Below, piece after piece: positions 50,701-60,500 of a DNA stretch of 64,000 nucleotides. Source of the DNA: Periplaneta americana (Eukaryota; Arthropoda; Insecta; Blattodea; Blattidae); the NCBI RefSeq assembly GCF_040183065.1, contig NC_091128.1, forward strand, positions 174,238,244-174,302,243, written 5' to 3'. Numbering within the stretch: the stretch's first letter is position 1; every line of letters begins with the position of its first letter. A program made the position numbers and the translations under genes. The notes under the pieces were generated by a model. The model had not been told where the DNA came from, made no database searches, and saw nothing but the letters and a program-made list of their open reading frames with translations.

Positions 50701-53700
50701 AATTATGTTTGTCTTGTTGCTGATGATTCGCAATTTATTTGTATAAATCAGTGAAGAATACCATTATCCAAATATTAGTAAGCTTGAACTGACTATTATA
50801 CTTTTATTACTTCATACTACTTTTGACCAATAAAACGGCACGAAAGGATGTGTTTCAACCAATCATGGATGTTTATCGCTACAATTTTATCACTTCCCTA
50901 GCATTTGTTTCTTTGTTCGCCAACATTTCAAACTGCAAATTCTTTACGGTACTATAAAACATGTCCACACCTGTGGAGTAACGGTCAGCGCGTATGGCTG
51001 CGAAACCAGGTGCCCCGGGTTCGAATCCCGGTCGGGGCAAGTTACCTGGTTGAGGTTTTTTCCGGGGTTTTCCCTCAACCCAATACGAGCAAATGCTGGG
51101 TAACTTTCGGTGCTGGACCCCGGACTCATTTCACCGGCATTATCACCTTCATATCATTCAGACGCTAAATAACCTAGATGTTGATACAGCGTCGTAAAAT
51201 AACCCAATAAAATAAAAAAAAATACTATAAAACTTGCTTTGCGATCGTCATTTGTTTTCCGCATAGATAGTGAACTGAAAATGGCGGCTCCGTTCAAACG
51301 TATTGGTGAAGCTAACATCAGTGAAATAGAATTTTAGTAAGTCAGTTAATATCTATTTTATTGTATTAGAGTACATTATTTCTTCTAATAGGCCTATTTA
51401 TATACTTTCTTCTATTTTTATCACCTCCCTACCATTTGTTTCTTTGTTTGCCAACATTTCGAACTGCAAATTCTTCACGGTACTATAAAAACCTGTTTTG
51501 CGATCGTCATTTGTTTACCGCATAGACATTGAACTGAAAATGGCGGCTCCGTTCAAACGTTTTGGTGAAGCTAACATCAGTCAAATAGAATTTTAGTTGT
51601 CAATATTTTATTGTATTAGAGTATACTTTATTTCTTCTAATCTTTATATACTTTCTTCTAATCCTGTAATATCAATTAAATCCCACTCGAGTTTTGATTT
51701 TCTCTAGATAAATCAAAACCTCTAGTGAGAGTACTGTTGCTAAAACAGGACTTTTCTTCCCTTCCATTGATCCTGAGTTTTACAAATAACTACAAAATTG
51801 CACAGTTTTTCTTTTTTACAATTTGCTGCGATATCAATATCCAGGACAACATTTTCTTTATTGTTAGGCTTATCATTCATTTTTACAATGATGTAAAAAT
51901 TATGAAATATTATGAAGGTAAATAGTGAATGAGGCAATAGAGCAAGTGGACAGCTTCAAATATTTGGGATGTACTATAAGTAGTAACATGAGCTGCTGCC
52001 AGGAAGTCAAAAGGAGGATAGCAATGACCAAGGAAGCTTTTAATAGAAAAATAAGAATCTTCTACATATCTTTGGAAGAAGAGCTAACCAAGAGACTAGT
52101 GAAGTGCTTTGTGTGGAGTGTGGTTTTAAGTAGGTTATTTTACGACGATTTTTCAACATCTTGGTTATTTAGCGTCTGAATGAGATGAAGGTGATAATGC
52201 CTGTGAGATGAGTCCGGGGTCCAGCACCGAAAGTTACCCAGCATTTGCTCATATTGGGTTGAGGAAAAACCCCGGAAAAAAACCTCAACCAGGTAACTTG
52301 CCCTGACGGGGAACCGAACCCGGACCACCTGGTTTCACAGCCAGACGCGTATTACATGGGAGTAGAAACATGGACATTACGACGGAGTGAAGAAAAGCGA
52401 CTATACTCTATTCCAGATGTGTTGGGAATGCAAGTAAACAGAGGCCGACAGAGACAAAAAGCGCGGTTCACAAGCTGCCAAACTGACTGTGTGAAATTAT
52501 TAATGAACATTGTCTGGAATTTTTATAGAGAGTAAAATAATATAATAGAGGGGCCAAGGTTCGAAACTGAACTGCAGCACCATCGGATAGATGGAAAATA
52601 ATGTAATGTAATATTACACGTATCTTTTGTTATCATCGTTTCGTGTTCATTCACTCTCTGAAGTGCTGTCTTCTCCGATGTTGATGACCATTTCTTCAAT
52701 CTCCTCCACTATATTGTCCATGTCTCACAATCGAGGTTCTTCTGTCACTATCACATGGCGAACACAGTCTGCCCATTTTTCAGCTGTTACATGTTCGAAA
52801 CTTTCATTAAGTAGCCTTCTTACTTCTTGTAATTTAAATGTGGTATTGGGCGCCGCCACATAACCTTTCACTTGAGCCCATATTAACTCAATTGGATTGA
52901 GTTCACAGTGGTAAGGTGGTAGTCGTAACACTGTCATATTATGGTTTTTTGCCATTTCGTCTACTACGTTTTTGTCATATGTACTTCTATGCTGTGATAC
53001 AAGGAACAACTCTTTTTTCAACAGCCCTTCACTGTCCAGCGGAATCTGTTTAGACTTAAGCCATTCCAGAATATTATCCCTCCTCCAAGCGGTTGTGGGT
53101 AACTTCTCCTTCTTCACTGTATGGTATGGGGCGTTATCAAGTACGATAACACTTCCCGGTTCTAGTTAAGGCAGTATTTTCCCAAACCACTCATGGAATG
53201 ACTCCCCTGTCATTTCTTCGTGGTACTCTTTCGTAAAATGCGACTCAAACACCCATGACGCATTATCTACGAACCCATTTTCATTTCCAATATGCACTAC
53301 AATTAGCCGCTTTCCTTTTCCTGTTGAATTTCTCAAACCGACACTTAAACCTTTTAAAAAAGCATCTTTAGGACTAACTATTTTCTTATCTTGCCACACC
53401 TTAGCCCTGGTAATTCCTTCGTTGAGCCAAGTCTCATCCATATAATAAATAGTTTTGCCCTGTGCTCTGTATCGTCTAATATCTCTAAGATACCTGCGAC
53501 GCCATATGACAATGTCATCCCGATCCAGTAAATAACTGTTTCTCTTTCTTTTTTCGAATTTGAAACCTATATGCAAAAGGAGCCTGTAAAGAGCAGTTCT
53601 ACTGAAATTATTTATGTCACTATCTTCGTTAACAGCTGAAAGAATTTTGTCCAATGTTGGAATTTCATTATGTAAGTAAAATGAATGTACTTTACTCCTT

Positions 53701-55371
53701 ATCGCAACCTTTGTAAAATCATCGGTTGTATTTAATATAGTTTTTTTTTTTATTACTTGGCCCGTAGATCGATATTCATTTAATAGTCTATACACATTGC
53801 TCTTACCTACTCCCAAAGTTGAACACACTTTTGAAAGTACGTCTGTAAGAGATACTTCAGGGTTATCTTTCGCAAGAGTATTATATATACAATTTGTATT
53901 TTTTCTCTCGTATGAAACCCTTCCCCCCGCTTGTGCTTCTTGACTGGCGAATGTCCAGAACATCCCGGTTGAGAATAGTAATTCATGTCAGCACTCTACA
54001 TTCAGTTATGCACAACACACTATATAAAACTATATAAAACTAATCTGTACTTCACAATATTGCAGTTCAATGCGTAACGAAAATCAATAACACTTGTACA
54101 CGTTGTTGTTAAAATAACAATAATAGTGAACGTTTTTTTACTCTATGTATTACAGCGTCGAAACACAACTGCCGGAAAGACAAGCGAGTTACAGTGAATC
54201 ATGCTCTACTCTTATCTCCCGTTTGACAGCCAATGGCGTGGCGACATTCAGTTCAAGGTTACGTAATGTCTGTGACTCTCTCTCCCAGGACATCTGGAAT
54301 GAACTTTAGAAGCATTGGAAATGTGGATCTGGAGAAGGATGGAGCGTGTGAAATGGACAGACAGAATAAGAAACGAAGCTGTGTTGGAAAGAATGGGTGA
54401 AGAATGAATGATGCTGAAACTGATCAGGAACAGAAAAAGGAATTGGTTGGGTCACTGGTTGGGAAGAAACTGCCTACTGAAAGATGTACTGGAAGGAATG
54501 GTGAACGGGAGAAAAGTTCGGCGCAGAAGAAGATATCAGATGATAGACGACATTAAGATATGGGTCATATGCGAAGACTAAGAGGAAGGCAGTAGATAGG
54601 AAAGATTTGAGAATGCTGGGTTTGCAGTGAAAGACCTGACATTTGATAGAACATTATATAGGGTATATTATATGCATTCCCGTTGCACGCTGGTCCGCAG
54701 AGAAGCCTGACTCTTATGCAGTGAACTTGGCGGGGAGGGAAATAGTCGCCGGTAATGCTGCCTGGAGGTCTCTTAGTCAAGCCCGGTAACTTTCACGCGC
54801 CATAAATCTTACACATTGGATGGAGTGTGACTGTTGTGCATATTACAGATACTGTAAATGTACATGCAAATGTAGGGAAATTAATGTCCCGTTACCTCTC
54901 GTAATTTTTTACTCAGAATACATCTTTCCTCGCACCGAGTATGGGTACCCGTTCCGGGATCCGTGGTGAGACAGAAATGGCAGAAATTATAATGCTTTTA
55001 CTGTAAGAAGACTATGAGCCATAGACTAATGCTAATGTTATTAGTAGTTAGGCCATAAACTACTGTAATTTGTGTGACGCCACCTCCCCTCGCTACGGGC
55101 ATAAGGGCGCCGAAGTTGCGTTTAACATTAGCCGTCTCAGCAATACCTGAGCATCGAGAGCAGCTACAGACCTGTGCGACCACTTGTTTGATTTGTAATC
55201 GTCAGTTCTGCAATCCAAAATGATAATAGATACGTGCGATATACTTTTTGTGAACGATAATAAATAAATTTGTTTCTGAGCTGGGACTAATAATTTTGGA
55301 ATATCGCTTTATATGAATACATAATATAGGTATTGCATGTCCTTTATTAATTAGGCCTACTTCTATAACCA

Positions 55372-55403
<32 letters not shown>

Positions 55404-56888
55404 GGCTTTTAAGGAACCTGGAGGTTCATTGCCGCCCTCACATAAGCCCGCCATTGGTCCCTATCCTGAGCAAGATTAATGCAGTCTATCATCACATCCC
55501 ACCTCCCTCAAATCCATTTTAATATTATCTTCCCATCTACGTCTTGGCCTCCACAAAGGTCTCTTTCCCTCAGGCCTCCCAGCTAACACTCTATATGCAT
55601 TTCTGGATTTTCCCATACGTGCTACATGCCCTGCCCATCTCAAACGTCTGGATTTAATGTTCCTAATTATGTCAAGTGAAGAATACAATGCGTGCAGTTC
55701 TGTGTTATATAACTTTCTCCATTCTCCTGTAACTTCATCCCTCTTAGTCCCAAATATTTTTCTAGGCACCTTATTCTCAAACACCCTTAATCTATGTTCC
55801 TCTCTCAAAGTGAGAGTCCAAGTTTCACTACCATAAAGAACAACCGGTAATATAACTGTTTTATAAATTCTAACTTTAAGATTTTTTGACAACAGACTGG
55901 ATGATGAAAGCTTCTCAACCGAATAATAATAGGCATTTCCCATATTTATTCTGTGTTTAATTTCCCTCCGAGTATCATTTATATTTGTTACTGTTGCTCC
56001 CACGTATTTGAATTTTTCCACCTCTTCGAAGGATAAATTTCCAAATTTTTATATTTCCGTTTCGTACAATATTCTCGTCACGACTTATTTGAAGGTTTCG
56101 TAACAAGCTGTTTTTTACGGTGAAGGGTTGTTAGCCCTTCGCCCAACCCCCAAGCTGGAGGACCACCCCTCATCGGCTGTCCGTGACTGCTTATTCAATA
56201 TATTCACAGCTACCCTCCATATCTGGAGGCCATCTCCTCGATCCGCAACCTGAGGACGGCCATGCCGTGGTGATAGGGACCCACAATATATGGCATTACC
56301 ATAGACTCTTATTCTACATTTGTAAACCGAAACAAAAATGCAGTGCAGAATAATTTTTAACACTGTTCGGCACATAAGTTAATATTCACAAAATCTGAGA
56401 GCTTTCTCATACAATTTACACATGTGCGCCAACAGTACAAACTTCTTACCTACCACCACCACCACCACCACCACCACCACCACCACCACCACCACCACCA
56501 GCTGCTCCATCGCTCCCTCACTACTTCTCCCAGCACTAACTTTTCCATCACTGTCATCAACTTCCCGAGAACCACCTGTTTCACTATCATCACGTTCATC
56601 GCTGTGAAGTAACGGTTAGCACGTCTGGCCATGAAACTAGCGGGCCCGGATTCAATTCCTGGTCGAGGTTTTATGCGGGGTTTTCCCTCAACCCATTAAG
56701 AGCAAATTCTGGGTAACTTTCGACGCTGGACCCTGGATTTATCTCACTAGCATTATCATTTTCATCTGACGCTTGATAAACATAGCAGTTAATAAACCAT
56801 CTAAAATAACCAACTAAAAAAACACCACCACCACCAGCAGCTCCCTTGGCCCTCTGTGTGGACTTTCGCGCACTGTTATTATTATTAC

Positions 56889-56934
<46 letters not shown>

Positions 56935-57475
56935 TAAACACTTAATTTGGCTGATAATATATACAGTACGTTCGTTAATACTCTAACTTGAAATACTGTA
57001 GGCCTACTCGATGTAATTTTTGCTGCGTTTTAACCCAAAGAGTACAGAATATGATACACATGACCATACATAAGCCTATTATAGGTTTACCAGGCAATAC
57101 ATTGAGTTTAATCCGAGCAAAATCCAATGTGGAAAGACTATTACATTGTAGTAGACAGCTTTGACCAATGAGGACATTAGTTTTGTATGTACTAATAACT
57201 ATGGCGGAGCGCGTATTCACCAGCTTCGATTTTAACCGTTCTAACCTTGATATTATTTCTGTAGGCCTATCCTTGTTTCATACCTTGTCTTTCTTCTCTG
57301 TGAGCTTGATTTTATAATAATTTTACTTTAGTTAATTTTATATCTATCAGGATATTTTTGATAATAACTTCAAAGAATGTATATTATATACGTACTATAT
57401 ATATTTTTAATTATTTAACTATAACTGTTCTATTTTCAGCTTCATTTTTATAAATTGTAACGTTAGAAGAAAAAT

Positions 57476-57510
<35 letters not shown>

Positions 57511-60500
57511 TTAAAATTACAGCTACAATGAAAATTATATAATATAATATAATATAATATTAATATAAGAGGAATATAGAAATTAAAATAAAATAGGCGC
57601 TAAAATTAAAATTACAGCTACAACGAAAGTATATAATATGATATTAATATAGAGAAGAATGATATCGTACGTGAATAAAGTAGGACAATTTATGAATAAT
57701 ATATATTCCAAAATTATAGAATACAAATATAATATATGCTGATTAATTCATACATATAGACTATAAATTTATTTAACCAAATTGAAGACATTAACATGTT
57801 TCTAATTTTCTTGTTAGTGTGTTACATGTTAGAACTTCTGGGTGTAATTTAGCTAAAGAATTATACAACCGAGGGCCAAAATTAATGCTATGCTTTATAC
57901 TAGCAGATGTGAAACATTTAGGGTGGTATTCATAGACATTTCGCAGCACGCGCTACGAGCGTACTAAGCTAGCCCCGGCTATCCACTGGTTACTTGTACA
58001 GAATTCAAACCATATCCTATCGCTAACACTGGTTTATGAATACGAAAAACGCTGATCATCCACCGGAAGCCCGCGCTAAAAATGTCTATGAATACGGCCC
58101 TTAGGTTCTACTAATAATGAATTATTATTTCGTCTTGTCTCATGATTATGTGCCTATAATATAAACTTATTACGATTTTTATGATACAATTTTAATGTAG
58201 TGTATTTATAAATTTGTTCAATATTAAATACATTAAATTCATAATAAATTAATTTAGTTGGATAATCAAAACGTTTCTTCAAACAAATTTTAATTATTCA
58301 TTTTTGTAGTAAATGTAAAATGATTTTGTATCTTGAAAACAGGGAAATTTGAGAGAATTTTAAAGACAGATTTGTATGGGTTCTCTGAATAAAGAAGTAG
58401 TCACGTCAAAAACCGGACCAGGTAATCAATCCACCGGAAGCCCGCGCTAAAAATGTCTATGAATACGGCCCTTACGTTCTACTAATAATGAATTATTATT
58501 TCGTCTTGTCTCATGATTATGTGCCTATAATATAAACTTATTACGATTTTTATGATACAATTTTAATGTAGTGTATTTATAAATTTGTTCAATATTAAAT
58601 ACATTAAATTCGTAATAAATTAATTTAGTTGGATAATCAAAACGTTTCTTCAAACAAATTTTAATTATTCATTTTTGTAGTAAATGTAAAATGATTTTGT
58701 ATCTTGAAAACAGGGAAATTTGAGAGAATTTTAAAGACAGATTTGTATGGATTCTCTGAATAAAGAAGTAGTCACGTCAAAAACCGGACCAGGTAATCAA
58801 TCCAAATGGAAATCGAACTACACCTATCTTCTGAGCTACATAAATGGTTTGCATTTTTCTTCTCTTGTCCCTGTTGATTCTGACTGCTTCGCATCGGCTC
58901 GCAATTCATTCGTCAAATTTATTTTGGAACTCTGTTTGAAATCCGATATTTCGGATGAACTAGAAGATGGATGTAGTGATCAATATGGCTCTGACTTGTA
59001 AGAGAAATGGCTTGTAAAGTTTATTATTTTACACGCTGTAAGTTTACGAAACAGGGTCCTTCCTAATCTCTGGGACGTTGATGTTGATTGAAGCAATGTG
59101 TTGAAACAGCGCGTGTTTACAACTTGGCCGGCCGTCGCGGAAGGAACCGTCGTAACTGTACATCGGGCACGCGGTCGGTCGGTTGAGCAACATGGCCACT
59201 CAGCGTGGTTCCGGCGCCGGAGAAAGTGCCACTTGCATCGCCTGAACCTCTTCACCTGTACCGGCCTTAGAACGAGTACAAGATGATGTGCGTCACAACC
59301 TACGTGGACACGTAGCAAGATCTATCTTTTGGTCTTAAAAAGAATTGTGTATCTGCATTCCAAGCCGAGGGCCCGGGGTAAAATCTCTACGAGTTTGCAG
59401 GGAAAAATTGGAAATGACTTTGAGTTCGCAAATGCCGACGTTCAAACCACAACTTGTAAAAGACAAAGTCACGAAAAAAATTGGTTTCAAGTTCTGATGT
59501 CTAAGGACAATTGCATGTCCACATATGACTTACTTAATTACAAATGGCTTTTAAGGAACCCAGAAGTTCATTGCCGCCCTCACATAAGCCCGCCATCGCT
59601 CTCTATCCTGTGCAAGATTTTTTTAGTTGGTTATTTAACTACGCTGTATCAACTACGAGGTTATTTAGCGACGATGAGATTGGTGATAGCGAGATGGTAT
59701 TTGGCGAGATAAGACCGAGGATTCGTCATAGATTACCTGGCATTCACCTTACAGTTGGGGAAAATCTAGGAAAAACTCAACCAGGTAATTAGCCCAAGTG
59801 GGGATCGAATTCGCGCCCAAGTGCAAGATTAATCCAGTCTCTACCATCATATCCCGCCTCCCTCAAATCCATTCTAATATTATCTTTCCATCTACGTCTC
59901 GGCCTCCCCAAAGGTCTTTCCCCCTCCGATCTTCCAACTAACACTCTATATGCGTTTCTGAATTCGCCCATACGTGCTACATGCCCTGCCCATCTCAAAC
60001 GTCTGGATTTAATGTTCCTAATTATGTCAGGTGAAGAATACAATGCGTGCAGTTCTGTGTTGTGTAACTTTCTCCATTCTCCTGTAACTTCATTCCACTT
60101 AGCCCCAAATATTTTCCTAAGCACCTTATTCTCAAACACCCTTAACCTCTGTTCGTCTCTGAAAGTGAGGGTCCAAGTTTCACAAACATACAAAACAACC
60201 GGTAATATAGCTGTTTTATAAATTCTAACTTTCAGATTTTTTAAGAGGTGACTGGATGACAAAAGCTTCTCTACCAAATAATAACAAACATTTCCCACAT
60301 TTATTCTGCGTTTAATTTCCTCCCGAATGTCAGTTATATTTTGTTACTGTTGCTCCAAGATATTTGAATTTTTCCACCTATTCAGACTAACGTAAGAATA
60401 AAAACATTCTACCTAACGCGAATATATGCTCATCTCAACAGCCTTCATGATCATTTAAAAGTTAGTATATACTCGTGTTGTATTTACTCTTTGACCACAT

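Larger units (their letters stand above)
51925..54670 (+). mobile_element. LINE A fragment interrupted by a SINE and a DDE transposon
   Basis: 51925-52132 reads NEAIEQVDSFKYLGCTISSN, MTKEAFNRKIRIFYIS and KRLVKCFVWSV; 52351-52401 reads MGVETWTLRRSEEKRL; 54309 onward reads EALEMWIWRRMERVKWTDRI and NRKRNWLGHWLGRNCLLKDV. Spliced together in order, the three pieces follow the continuous C-terminal part of one retrotransposon protein, so the two insertions are later events. Confidence 0.82.

Noticed and set aside
56424..56632. Poly-His, poly-Thr and poly-Trp frames
   Set aside because: Translations of the (CAC)n microsatellite.
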